A stretch of DNA of 64,000 nucleotides. Origin: Nonomuraea thailandensis (GTDB taxonomy: Bacteria; Actinomycetota; Actinomycetes; Streptosporangiales; Streptosporangiaceae). The number at the start of each line of letters is the position of its first letter. Within the stretch, counting starts at the first letter, position 1. The DNA lies in the NCBI RefSeq assembly GCF_024172165.1, contig NZ_JAMZEB010000002.1:5725501-5789500 (forward strand). The letters run 5' to 3'. Below, one piece after another: positions 43,896 to 52,656 of this stretch. Below the pieces are notes generated by a model. It was not told where the DNA came from, made no database searches, and saw nothing but the letters and a program-made list of their open reading frames with translations. The translations under genes were made by a program, and so were the position numbers.

Positions 43896-46800
43896 GTGCG
43901 GACGCCCTTCGAGGAGTGGGGTCCGGCGGAGTCGCCGGATAATGATCAGGTGGCTCTGGAGACTGCCGCCCTGAAGGTGGGCACCGCGGTGGGCGAGCGT
44001 GCCATGCGCGCCTGGCTGACCGCCCGATCGACCGGCGAGAGCGGCCGGCTGCCGCTCGTCGAGCTGATGCGTACGCGTTTCCCCGACCAGTTGGTGCGGC
44101 GCAAGGCGCAGCGGCAGCTCGAGGACATCGCGGACGCGGTGACGACGCGCGTGATGAAGCTGTGCGGGCACGAGTTCCCGGGGCTCGGCGACGACGACAG
44201 GGAGGTCGTGCCCGCCGAGGTCCAGCGCACGCTCGCCCGCGCGGACCTGTCCGACCACGCGCTGCTGGCCGCCGACGCCGATCCGGTGCGGCTGGCGCGC
44301 GAGGTGCGCCGGGTCCTGCCCGCGCCCAGGGACCTGGACGAAGGGCAGGCACGGCTGTACGAGGTGGTGCTCGACGAGTGCTGTGACTGCCTGGTCAGGG
44401 TCGTCCGCCACCTGCCCGAGTTCCAGCCGCGGGCCGCCGCCGAGACGCTCTCGCGGCTGTCGGGGCTCGGCGAGCAGCTGGCCGCGATGCTGGAGCGGCT
44501 GCCCGTACGCACGCTGGAAGCCCCGGACGGCACCGACAGGGACGCCGCCTTCGACCGCCGCTACCTGGAGCACGTCTCCCGGACGCTCGACAACCTGGAG
44601 CTGCTGGGCGTGCGAGTCGAACGCTTCCGGCCCCGCACGTCGCTGAGCGTGGCCTACATCAGCCTGTCCGTCACCGCCGCCCAGTCCGCGGGCGCCCATG
44701 CCGCGTGGCACGACGCCCCCGAGGAGCCCGCGACCATGCGCGCGGAGAGCGCGCTCGGCCGGGGACGCCGGATGTTGCTGCGGGGCGAGGCCGGGGGCGG
44801 CAAGAGCACGCTGCTGCGCTGGCTGGCGATCACCGCCGCGCGGGGCGGGTTCGAGGGCGAGCTGGCCGGCTGGAACGGGTGCGTGCCGTTCCTGGTGAAG
44901 CTGCGCAGCTACGCCGACCGTGAGCTGCCCAGGCCGGAGCAGTTCCTGGACCTGACCGCCGGGGCGCTGGCCGGGCTCATGCCGGCGGGATGGGTGCACC
45001 GGCGGCTCGCGTCCGGGCGGGCGCTGCTGCTGATCGACGGCGTGGACGAGCTGACCGGCGGGCAGCGCAGGGCGATCAGGCCGTGGTTGCGCGGGCTGCT
45101 CGCCGAGTTCCCCGAGATCAAGGTCCTGGTCACCAGCCGCCCGTCGGCCGCCTCGTCGTCGTGGCTGGAGGAGGAGGGGTTCGCCCCGGCGTTCCTGGAG
45201 CGGATGACGCCCGCGGACACGCGGGCGCTGGTCGAGCACTGGCACGAGGCCATCAGGAGCAGCGCGGATCTGCCCTGCCCGCCCGAGCAGCTGCCCGTGG
45301 TGCAGGCGCGGCTGCTGTCGCACCTGGAGAGCGCGCCGCATCTGCGCGCGCTGGCGGCCACACCGCTGCTGGCCTCCATGTTGTGCGCGCTCAACCTCGA
45401 CCGGGCCTCCCAGCTCCCGCCCGACCGCATGGGCCTGTACGCGGCGGCGCTGGAGATGCTGCTGGAACGCAGGGACGCCGAGCGGGTCATCCCCAGCTAC
45501 GGCGAGGTCCATCTGAACCGGCCGCAGAAGGTCCAGGTGCTGCAGGAGCTGGCCTGGCAGCTGTCGGTGACCAACCGGGTGGAGCTGGCCAAGCCCGCCG
45601 CGCTGGCCTGGGCGAGCAGGGTCGTCGCCACCATGCCCCGCGTGACGGCCACGGGCGCGCAGGTGCTCGGCTACCTGCTGGAGCGCAGCGGCGTGATCCG
45701 CGAGGCGGCGGAGGGGCGGATCGACTTCGTGCACCGCACCATGCAGGAGTACCTGACCGCGCGGGCCGCCGCGGAGGTGGGCGACGTCGAGCCCCTCGTC
45801 TCGAACGCGCATCGCGACCAGTGGCGCGAGGTCGTGGTGATGACGGCCGGGCACGCGAACGGGCCGCTGCGCGAGGAGCTGCTCGGCGGGCTGCTGTCCC
45901 GCGTCGCCGCCGAGCCGCGGCGCGCGCGGCGGCTGAAGGTCCTGGTGTGCGCGTGCCTGGAGACCCTGCCGTCGGTGCCGGAGCGGCTGCGGGAAGCGGT
46001 GGACCGGTGCCTGGACGACCTGGTCCCGCCGCGGGACACGACCGCGGCGCGCTCGCTGGCGCCGGCCGGGCAGGTGGTCCTCGACCGGTTACCGGCGGAC
46101 CTCGGCGGCCTCTCCCCCGCCGGCGCTCTGGCCTGCGCCAGAACCGCTCAGCTGATCAACGGCCCGGCGGCTCTCGCCCTGCTGGCCCGCTACGCCGCCG
46201 ACGAGCGGGTACATCACGAGCTGGTCAGGAGCTGGCGGTACTTCGAGCCGCACGCCTACGCCCGGCAGGTGCTCTCCGCCATGACGACCCCGCCACGGCT
46301 CAACGTGACCACCGCCGGGCAGCTGGAGGCCGTGCGCGAGCTTCCGCCGCAGAAGGACATCCTGCTCACCATGAAGGCGGTGAAAGATCTCAGCCCGCTG
46401 CTCGCCCATCGCGAAACGCTGACCGAGCTCCACCTGAGCCACGTTCTCGACGAGGCGCAGTTGCACACGCTCGGCCGGCTCGGCGCGCTCACGGCTCTCA
46501 CCGTGGTCGGCGTCGAGACAGCCGGCTTCCTGACCGGTCTCCGGAACCTCTCCCTCCTGCAGCTCGCCGACGTGCCCCGGCTCGCGGACTGCGCCGTCCT
46601 CGGCCGCCTCGACAGGCTGCGGGCCCTGCACATCACGGGCGCCGCCTCCCTGACCGCGTGGGAAGCCCTGCCCCCGCTTGACCGCATGCAGGCGCTGACG
46701 CTCTCCGGCACCCCCCTGCTGGCCTGCGCGCGCGAGCTCGTGGAGCGTGCCCCCCGCGTGCGGGACCTGGTGCTCGGCGACCGCGAGGACTTCGCCGGCC

Positions 46801-47102
46801 TGGACTCGCTCTCCCGGCTCCCGCTGGAGACGCTCGCCCTCTGGCAGGTCCCGGGGTTCGACGATCTCTCCCCGATCGCGGGATGCCGCACGCTCCGATC
46901 GTTGCAGCTCGCGAGGACCTCGGTGCGGGATCTCTCACCCCTGGCGGGGCTGCCGGGGCTGCGGACGCTCTGGCTGTCCGACTGCCCTCCCGGCCTGGAT
47001 CTCGCGCCGCTGGCGACCAACACCCGCCTGAACGTGCACCTCATGGAGGGCCAGGAGGTGAGCAACGGCCACCTGTTCGGCAGGCGGCTCCACCGCACCT
47101 GA
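43896..47102 (+). CDS. NACHT ATPase with leucine-rich repeats (bacterial NLR-like)
   Basis: The 1068-residue protein has a helical N-terminal domain (about 1-280) and then a NACHT module: Walker A GEAGGGKS (297-304), Walker B LLLIDGVDEL (about 377-386) and the sensor VLVTSRPS. A helical middle follows (FVHRTMQEYLTAR), then at least eight leucine-rich repeats (about 820-1045; for example LTELHLSHVLDEA, LRALHITGAASL). This is the layout of bacterial NACHT proteins related to animal NLRs, several of which stop phage. GTG 43896 lies 11 bp behind the STAND gene, so co-transcription is likely. Its GC is high like the host's, unlike the two genes before it. The stop abuts the LysR stop in TGATCA. 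Confidence 0.85.
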   Translation: MRTPFEEWGPAESPDNDQVALETAALKVGTAVGERAMRAWLTARSTGESGRLPLVELMRTRFPDQLVRRKAQRQLEDIADAVTTRVMKLCGHEFPGLGDDDREVVPAEVQRTLARADLSDHALLAADADPVRLAREVRRVLPAPRDLDEGQARLYEVVLDECCDCLVRVVRHLPEFQPRAAAETLSRLSGLGEQLAAMLERLPVRTLEAPDGTDRDAAFDRRYLEHVSRTLDNLELLGVRVERFRPRTSLSVAYISLSVTAAQSAGAHAAWHDAPEEPATMRAESALGRGRRMLLRGEAGGGKSTLLRWLAITAARGGFEGELAGWNGCVPFLVKLRSYADRELPRPEQFLDLTAGALAGLMPAGWVHRRLASGRALLLIDGVDELTGGQRRAIRPWLRGLLAEFPEIKVLVTSRPSAASSSWLEEEGFAPAFLERMTPADTRALVEHWHEAIRSSADLPCPPEQLPVVQARLLSHLESAPHLRALAATPLLASMLCALNLDRASQLPPDRMGLYAAALEMLLERRDAERVIPSYGEVHLNRPQKVQVLQELAWQLSVTNRVELAKPAALAWASRVVATMPRVTATGAQVLGYLLERSGVIREAAEGRIDFVHRTMQEYLTARAAAEVGDVEPLVSNAHRDQWREVVVMTAGHANGPLREELLGGLLSRVAAEPRRARRLKVLVCACLETLPSVPERLREAVDRCLDDLVPPRDTTAARSLAPAGQVVLDRLPADLGGLSPAGALACARTAQLINGPAALALLARYAADERVHHELVRSWRYFEPHAYARQVLSAMTTPPRLNVTTAGQLEAVRELPPQKDILLTMKAVKDLSPLLAHRETLTELHLSHVLDEAQLHTLGRLGALTALTVVGVETAGFLTGLRNLSLLQLADVPRLADCAVLGRLDRLRALHITGAASLTAWEALPPLDRMQALTLSGTPLLACARELVERAPRVRDLVLGDREDFAGLDSLSRLPLETLALWQVPGFDDLSPIAGCRTLRSLQLARTSVRDLSPLAGLPGLRTLWLSDCPPGLDLAPLATNTRLNVHLMEGQEVSNGHLFGRRLHRT

Positions 47103-48011
47103 TCAGCTCCAGATCGACACGTGCACAGGGGGCCGGAAGCGGCTGCGCGGGATGCCCTCGTCCGGGGTGCGCATGATCTGCGTGGCCGCCGGAGTCGTCA
47201 GGAAGTCCAGGAAGGTGCCCGCGGCGACCGAGCGGGTGGCGGGGTCCAGGGCGGTGGCGTACCAGTAGGCGGGCAGCGGGGTGGCGGGCGTCTCGATGGG
47301 GACGAGCTCGCCCCGGCGTAACTGCGACGACACCAGGTGCGCGGTGGCGGGCGCGACGCCCGCGCCTTCGGCCGCCGCCTTCCAGGCGGCCGTCTGGTTG
47401 GCGAAGACGCGCACCTGAGGCTCCTGGACGCGCAGGAGGCGCAGCAAGCGGCTGGTGTCGCTGGCCGGGTCGGTGCCGGACGGGCCGACCAGCCAGTGGT
47501 CGCGGCGGCCCCGGGGCGAGCCGACCACGATGAGGCGGCAGCGCAGCACCGGGCGGCTCGTCAGCCCCTCGCCCGCGGCCTGGGCGCCGAGCGCGACGTC
47601 GGCCAGGCGGCTGGCCAGCAGCAGCGGGATCTCGGCGGTCGCGGACACGCCGGTGGTGGCCTCCACCGACTTGCGCTGGCTGAACAGGCACAGCAGCGGG
47701 CCCGCGACGTACTCGGCCAGGCCCGCGTCCATGACCACGTGCAGGCGGGCGGGATGGCCGGGCTGGACGGCGGCGACGGCCTCGGCGCCGAGCGCGACGA
47801 TCTGGGCGGCGATGCCGAGCAGCCGGCGGCCGCCCTCGGTGAGCACCATGCGGTCGCCGGAGCGGGTCACCAGCGGGTCGCCGAGGTGCCGGCGGAGCTG
47901 GGCCAGCGACTGGGACACGGCGGGCTCGCTGACGCCGAGCGCCCGCGCGGCGGCCTTGACCGAGCCGAGGCGGGCGACGAAGACGAACGCGCCGAGCTGG
48001 CTGAGAGTCAC
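47103..48011 (-). CDS. LysR-family regulator next to coxMSL
   Basis: The 302-residue regulator has the LysR helix-turn-helix (LSQLGAFVFVARLGSVKAAA, then EPAVSQSLAQLRRHL) and an effector-binding domain. GTG 48011 is preferred because AAGGG lies 5 bp upstream. It is divergent from the CO dehydrogenase genes by 86 bp that contain two palindromes, so it is their likely regulator. The effector is unknown. Confidence 0.88.
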   Translation of the reverse strand: MTLSQLGAFVFVARLGSVKAAARALGVSEPAVSQSLAQLRRHLGDPLVTRSGDRMVLTEGGRRLLGIAAQIVALGAEAVAAVQPGHPARLHVVMDAGLAEYVAGPLLCLFSQRKSVEATTGVSATAEIPLLLASRLADVALGAQAAGEGLTSRPVLRCRLIVVGSPRGRRDHWLVGPSGTDPASDTSRLLRLLRVQEPQVRVFANQTAAWKAAAEGAGVAPATAHLVSSQLRRGELVPIETPATPLPAYWYATALDPATRSVAAGTFLDFLTTPAATQIMRTPDEGIPRSRFRPPVHVSIWS

Positions 48012-48040
48012 GTTTCCCTTCTTAGTTCTCCGGCCCGCAT

Positions 48041-48074
48041 TAAGGAAAGCCTTATTTGCGGATTGTCGCGACAA
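48041..48074. promoter_or_regulatory. paired palindromes in the cox promoter
   Basis: TAAGGAAAGCCTTA (48041-48054) is a LysR-type T-N-A palindrome, and TTGTCGCGACAA (48063-48074) is a perfect 12-bp one. Both lie in the gap between the LysR gene and coxM. The second is 23 bp before the coxM start and could block it. Confidence 0.55.
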
Positions 48075-48097
48075 ATCGGGAACAGCAATGTGCTCTC

Positions 48098-48961
48098 ATG
48101 CAGGTTCCCGCGACGTTCGAATATGAGAGAGCGGACAGCGTCCCGCACGCGCTGGAGCTCTTGGAGCGCTACGGCCCCGAGGCGAGGGTCGTCGCAGGTG
48201 GGCACAGTCTCATCCCGATGATGAAGCTCCGCCTGGCCCAGCCGGAGGCACTGATCGACATCAACGGCCTGGCCGACGAGCTGGGCGGCATCGCCGTGGA
48301 GGGCGACGAGCTGGCCATCGGGGCGATGGTGCGGCACACGGAGTTGCTGGAGAGCGCCACCGCCACCGACCTTTTCCCGATATTTCGGGATGCGGAGCGT
48401 GTTATCGCTGACCCAATAGTACGAAATCGGGGGACCGTTGGCGGTTCTCTCTGCCAAGGAGATCCTTCGGAAGATTTGTCTGCCGTGTTCGCGGCATTGC
48501 GGGCGACCGCGGTCATCCAGGGGCCGGGCGGAATGCGTACCGTGCCTGTCAGGGAATTCCACCAGGGGCCTTACGAGACCGCGGTCGAGCCGAACGAGCT
48601 GCTGATCCAGCTCCGCGTGCCCGTCGCGCCCGGCACGGGCAGCGCGTACGAGAAGGTCGAGCGGCGCGTCGGCGACTGGCCCGTGGCGGCGGCCGGAGCG
48701 GTGCTGCGGATCGAGGGCGGCGTGATCGCGCAGGCGGGCATCGGGCTGACGGCGGTCGGCGCCGGCCACTTCTGCGCCCCCGAGGCCGAGGCCTACCTCG
48801 ACGGCCGGGCGCCGGATCAGGAGGCGTTCACCCAGGCGGGCCTGATCGCCGCCGAGCACTGCGAGCCGCACGCCGACCAGCGCGGACCCGCCGACTACAA
48901 GCGCCATCTGGCCGCCGAGCTGACCAGGCGCGCCCTGGCCAAGGCCGCAGGGAGGATCTGA
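48098..48961 (+). CDS. coxM: CO dehydrogenase medium (FAD) subunit
   Basis: The 287-residue flavoprotein carries electrons from the iron-sulfur subunit to the respiratory chain. The two FAD motifs are AGGHSLIP and TVGGSLCQGDP. ATG 48098 begins the conserved domain directly (PATFEYERADSVPHALELL). It is the first gene of an M-S-L operon, the order typical of form I CO dehydrogenase. Confidence 0.93.
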   Translation: MQVPATFEYERADSVPHALELLERYGPEARVVAGGHSLIPMMKLRLAQPEALIDINGLADELGGIAVEGDELAIGAMVRHTELLESATATDLFPIFRDAERVIADPIVRNRGTVGGSLCQGDPSEDLSAVFAALRATAVIQGPGGMRTVPVREFHQGPYETAVEPNELLIQLRVPVAPGTGSAYEKVERRVGDWPVAAAGAVLRIEGGVIAQAGIGLTAVGAGHFCAPEAEAYLDGRAPDQEAFTQAGLIAAEHCEPHADQRGPADYKRHLAAELTRRALAKAAGRI

Positions 48962-48963
48962 GC

Positions 48964-49422
48964 ATGCGGATCACGGTCTCCGTGAACGGGCAGTCGTACA
49001 CCAGGGACGTCGAGCCGCGGCTGCTGCTCGTGCACTTCCTGCGCGACGAGCTGGACCTGACCGGCACCCACTGGGGCTGCGACACCTCCAACTGCGGGGT
49101 GTGCACGGTGCAGCTCGACGGCGTGCCGGTCAAGTCGTGCACGGTGCTGGCCGTCATGGCCGACGGGCACGAGGTCACCACGGTGGAGGGGCTGGAGCGC
49201 GACGGCGAGCTGGACGCGGTGCAGAAGGGGTTCGTGGAGTGTCACGGGCTGCAGTGCGGGTTCTGCACGCCGGGCATGCTGCTGACCGCGCGGGCGCTGC
49301 TCGACCGCCACCCCGACCCCGACGAGTCACAGATCCGCGAGGCCATCTCGGGGCAACTGTGCCGGTGCACCGGTTACGAGAACATCGTCCGTTCGATCCG
49401 ATGGGCGGCTGAAGCCAAATGA
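48964..49422 (+). CDS. coxS: CO dehydrogenase small (2Fe-2S) subunit
   Basis: The 152-residue protein has two 2Fe-2S clusters: CDTSNCGVC with a later Cys in the N-terminal ferredoxin fold, and CGFCTPG with CRCTGY in the C-terminal helical domain. It starts 2 bp after coxM and overlaps coxL by ATGA. Confidence 0.95.
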   Translation: MRITVSVNGQSYTRDVEPRLLLVHFLRDELDLTGTHWGCDTSNCGVCTVQLDGVPVKSCTVLAVMADGHEVTTVEGLERDGELDAVQKGFVECHGLQCGFCTPGMLLTARALLDRHPDPDESQIREAISGQLCRCTGYENIVRSIRWAAEAK

Positions 49423-51767
49423 CGTATGGACGCATGCACCGCAAAGAGGACGCCCGTTTCATCCGCGGGCGCGGCAACTACACCGACGACGTACGCCTGC
49501 CCGGCATGCTGTACGGCGCCGTCCTGCGCAGCCCCCACGCCCACGCGCGCATCGTCTCCATCGACACCAGCGCGGCCGAGGCGCATCCGAAGGTCAAGGC
49601 GGTCATCACCGGCCAGACCCTCGCGGGGCTGAACCTGGCCTGGATGCCCACCCTGTCGAACGACATCCAGGCGGTGCTGGCCACGGACAAGGTGCGCTTC
49701 CAGGGCCAGGAGGTCGCGTTCGTGGTGGCCGAGGACGCGTACTCGGCACGCGACGCGCTGGAGCTGATCGACGTCGAGTACGACCCCCTCGACGCGGTCA
49801 TCGACGCCAGGAAGGCCCTCGACCCCGGCGCCCCGGTCATCCGCGACGACCTCGAAGGGCGTACCGGCAACCACATCTTCGACTGGGAGGCCGGCGACAG
49901 GGCACGCACCGACGCCGTGTTCGAGCAGGCCGAGGTGACGGTCGCGCAGGACATGATCTATCCCCGCGTGCACCCCGCCCCGCTGGAGACGTGCGGCGCT
50001 CTCGCGGACTTCGACAAGGTCACGGGCAAGCTGACCGTCTGGTGCCCGACGCAGGCGCCGCACGCCCACCGCACGCTGTACGCGATGGTGGCCGGGCTGC
50101 CCGAGCACAAGATCCGGGTGATCTCGCCGGACATCGGCGGCGGATTCGGCGGCAAGGTCGGCATCTATCCGGGGTACGTGTGCGCGATCGTCGGCTCGAT
50201 CGTCACCGGCAAGCCGGTCAAGTGGATGGAGGACCGCTCCGAGAACCTCATGAGCACGGCCTTCGCCCGCGACTACCACATGCGCGGCGAGATCGCCGCG
50301 ACGCGCGACGGCAAGATCCAGGGCATCCGGGTCAAGGTGCTGGCCGACCACGGGGCGTTCAACGGCACCGCGCAGCCGACCAAGTTCCCCGCCGGGTTCT
50401 TCCACGTCTTCTCCGGCTCCTACGACGTCGAGACCGCCCACTGCGAGGTCACCGGCGTCTACACGAACAAGGCCCCGGGCGGCGTCGCCTACGCCTGCTC
50501 CTTCCGCGTCACCGAGGCCGTCTACCTGGTCGAGCGCTTGGTGGACGTGCTGGCCGCCGAGCTCGGCATGGACCCGGCCGAGCTGCGCATGCGCAACCTG
50601 CTCAAGCCCGACCAGTTCCCCTACACCTCCCCCACCGGCTGGGAGTACGACTCGGGCGACTACCCGAAGGCGCTGCGCCTGGCCATGGACATGGCCGGCT
50701 ACGACAAGCTCCGCGCCGAGCAGGCCGACAAGCGGGCCAGGGGCGAGCTGATGGGCATCGGCGTCAGCTTCTTCACCGAGGCGGTCGGCGCGGGCCCGCG
50801 CAAGCACATGGACATCCTCGGCCTCGGCATGGCCGACGGCGCCGAGCTGCGCGTGCACCCGACGGGCAAGGCGGTGCTGCGGGTGTCGTGCCAGTCGCAG
50901 GGCCAGGGGCACGAGACCACGTTCGCCCAGATCGTCGGGCAGGAGCTGGGCATCCCGGCCGACGACGTGGAGGTGGTGCACGGCGACACCGACCAGACGC
51001 CGTTCGGCCTCGGCACGTACGGCTCGCGCTCCACGCCCGTCTCCGGGGCCGCCACGGCCATCGTGGCCAGGAAGGTGCGGGACCGGGCCAAGATCGTCGC
51101 GGCGGCCATGCTGGAGGCCTCCCCGGACGATCTGGAGTGGGCCGACGGCAGGTGGTCGGTGGTGGGCGACCCGTCCACCGGCAAGTCGCTGGCGGAGATC
51201 GCGCTGGCCGCCCACTCGAACCTGGAGCTGCCCGACGGCGTCGAGGGCCACCTGGACGCGGTCACCGTCTACAACCCGCCGAACCTCACCTACCCGTTCG
51301 GCGCCTACATCTGCGTCGTGGACGTGGATCCCGGCACCGGGCAGGTGAAGGTGCGCAGGTTCGTGGCGGTGGACGACTGCGGGGTGCGGATCAACCCGAT
51401 GATCGTCGAGGGGCAGATCCACGGCGGCCTGGCCGACGGGGTGGGCATGGCGCTCATGCAGGTGATGGCGTTCGACGAGGACGGCAACCACCTGGGGGCC
51501 TCGTTCATGGACTACCTGCTGCCGACCTCGATGGAGTGCCCGTCGTGGGAGCTGGGCGAGACCGTCACGCCCTCGCCGACGCACCCGATCGGCGCCAAGG
51601 GCGTCGGCGAGTCGGCCACGGTCGGCTCGCCCGCCGCCGTGGTCAACGCCGTGGTGGACGCGCTCGGGCCGTACGGGGTGCGGCACGCCGACATGCCGCT
51701 CACGCCGGCGAACGTGTGGCGCGTCGTCAACGGCGACCCGTTCCGTACGGACCTGGCGATTCCGTGA
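49419..51767 (+). CDS. coxL: form I aerobic CO dehydrogenase large (Mo-Cu) subunit
   Basis: The 782-residue molybdopterin protein carries AYACSFR at residues 357-363. This is the form I signature AYxCSFR, with Cys360 as the copper ligand, not the form II motif AYRGAGR. That, with the M-S-L gene order, marks a true carbon monoxide oxidiser. Such enzymes let actinobacteria gain energy from atmospheric CO when starved. Later motifs such as QGQGHETTFAQIV and GAKGVGE are the expected cofactor contacts. No coxD or coxE follows. Confidence 0.96.
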   Translation: MTYGRMHRKEDARFIRGRGNYTDDVRLPGMLYGAVLRSPHAHARIVSIDTSAAEAHPKVKAVITGQTLAGLNLAWMPTLSNDIQAVLATDKVRFQGQEVAFVVAEDAYSARDALELIDVEYDPLDAVIDARKALDPGAPVIRDDLEGRTGNHIFDWEAGDRARTDAVFEQAEVTVAQDMIYPRVHPAPLETCGALADFDKVTGKLTVWCPTQAPHAHRTLYAMVAGLPEHKIRVISPDIGGGFGGKVGIYPGYVCAIVGSIVTGKPVKWMEDRSENLMSTAFARDYHMRGEIAATRDGKIQGIRVKVLADHGAFNGTAQPTKFPAGFFHVFSGSYDVETAHCEVTGVYTNKAPGGVAYACSFRVTEAVYLVERLVDVLAAELGMDPAELRMRNLLKPDQFPYTSPTGWEYDSGDYPKALRLAMDMAGYDKLRAEQADKRARGELMGIGVSFFTEAVGAGPRKHMDILGLGMADGAELRVHPTGKAVLRVSCQSQGQGHETTFAQIVGQELGIPADDVEVVHGDTDQTPFGLGTYGSRSTPVSGAATAIVARKVRDRAKIVAAAMLEASPDDLEWADGRWSVVGDPSTGKSLAEIALAAHSNLELPDGVEGHLDAVTVYNPPNLTYPFGAYICVVDVDPGTGQVKVRRFVAVDDCGVRINPMIVEGQIHGGLADGVGMALMQVMAFDEDGNHLGASFMDYLLPTSMECPSWELGETVTPSPTHPIGAKGVGESATVGSPAAVVNAVVDALGPYGVRHADMPLTPANVWRVVNGDPFRTDLAIP

Positions 51768-51803
51768 GCGACCGGAGGAGGCGCGCCATCAGACGCAGCG
51801 CCC

Positions 51804-51838
51804 CGGTCACAGGCCCGGCGAAGGAGGGCCTGTGACCG
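51804..51838 (+). promoter_or_regulatory. hairpin over the start of the CoxF-like gene
   Basis: A perfect 13-bp stem CGGTCACAGGCCC pairs with its complement at 51826-51838. The GTG start (51832-51834) lies inside the right arm, and the Shine-Dalgarno AAGGAGG is mostly in the 9-base loop. The folded form would hide the start codon. Confidence 0.75.
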
Positions 51839-52557
51839 AGTTCCTGGGCATGCCGACGTCCCGGCCGCGGCCCGTCGCCGACCTCGACACGAGGGCGGCG
51901 GGGCTGCGGTCGGGGCGGGAGCCGTACGTGATGGCCACCGTCGTGCGCGCGCAGCGGCCGACCAGCGCCAAGGCGGGCGACCGCGCGCTGGTGCTGGCCG
52001 ACGGGACGATCGAGGGGTTCGTGGGCGGCGTGTGCGCGACCGACACCGTACGCGCGCAGGGCCTGCGCCTGATGGGCACCGGCGCGGCCACGCTGCTGCG
52101 GATCACCCCCGAGGAGGACGCGCAGCGCGAGGAGGAAGGCCTGGTGGCCGTGGGCCAGCCGTGCCTGTCGGGCGGCACGCTGGAGATCTTCCTGGAGTCC
52201 GTCTCGCCGCCCAGGCTGGTGCGCGTGCACGGCGACAGCCCGATCGCGCGGGCCTTCGCCGAGGTGGGCCGGGCGATGGGGTACACGGTCGAGCCGGGGA
52301 CGGGCCCCGTCGCGACCGGCACCGCCGCCGTGCTGGTGGCCTCGCACGGCGTGGGAGAGGAGCCGGTGCTGCGCGAGGCGCTGGCGGCGGGCGTGCCGTA
52401 CGTGGGGCTGATCGCCAGCCGCAGACGGGGCGCGGCGGTGCTGGCGCGGGTGGAGGGAGGCGAACGCGTCCACGTGCCCGCAGGCCTGGACATTGGGGCC
52501 AGAACGCCTGGTGAGGTTGCTGTTTCGGTGTACGCCGAGATCATCCGGCTGCGCTGA
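51832..52557 (+). CDS. CoxF/XdhC-family maturation protein
   Basis: The 241-residue protein has the XdhC/CoxI N-terminal motif region (VMATVVRAQRPTSAKAGDRALV) and a Rossmann-like C-terminal half (VATGTAAVLVASHGVGEEPVL, then YVGLIASRRR). XdhC-type proteins insert or sulfurate the molybdenum cofactor of xanthine and CO dehydrogenases. Its position right behind coxL fits CoxF or CoxI. GTG 51832 has AAGGAGG 4 bp upstream and sits inside a strong hairpin. Confidence 0.85.
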   Translation: MTEFLGMPTSRPRPVADLDTRAAGLRSGREPYVMATVVRAQRPTSAKAGDRALVLADGTIEGFVGGVCATDTVRAQGLRLMGTGAATLLRITPEEDAQREEEGLVAVGQPCLSGGTLEIFLESVSPPRLVRVHGDSPIARAFAEVGRAMGYTVEPGTGPVATGTAAVLVASHGVGEEPVLREALAAGVPYVGLIASRRRGAAVLARVEGGERVHVPAGLDIGARTPGEVAVSVYAEIIRLR

Positions 52558-52575
52558 TCGGCGGGGTATCAGCGC
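52551..52575 (+). terminator. hairpin at the end of the cox operon
   Basis: An 8-bp perfect stem (GCGCTGAT/ATCAGCGC) with a 9-base loop includes the stop codon of the CoxF-like gene. No T-tract follows. Confidence 0.45.
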
Positions 52576-52622
52576 GCGGCGACCGGGTACGCCAGGAACT
52601 GTAAAGCCGAGCCCCGGGAAGC

Positions 52623-52650
52623 CCCTTCCGCTATCCGGAGAGCGAAAGGG
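52623..52650. promoter_or_regulatory. inverted repeat before the IclR gene
   Basis: CCCTTCCGCT and AGCGAAAGGG form a 9-of-10 inverted repeat around ATCCGGAG, and TTCCG-N5-CGGAG lies within it. It ends 6 bp before the start codon, so bound regulator would block transcription. Confidence 0.45.
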
Positions 52651-52656
52651 AGGTCC

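Noticed and set aside
49419-51767. Form II (xanthine-dehydrogenase-like) CoxL
   Set aside because: The active-site loop is AYACSFR, not AYRGAGR, and the gene order is M-S-L.
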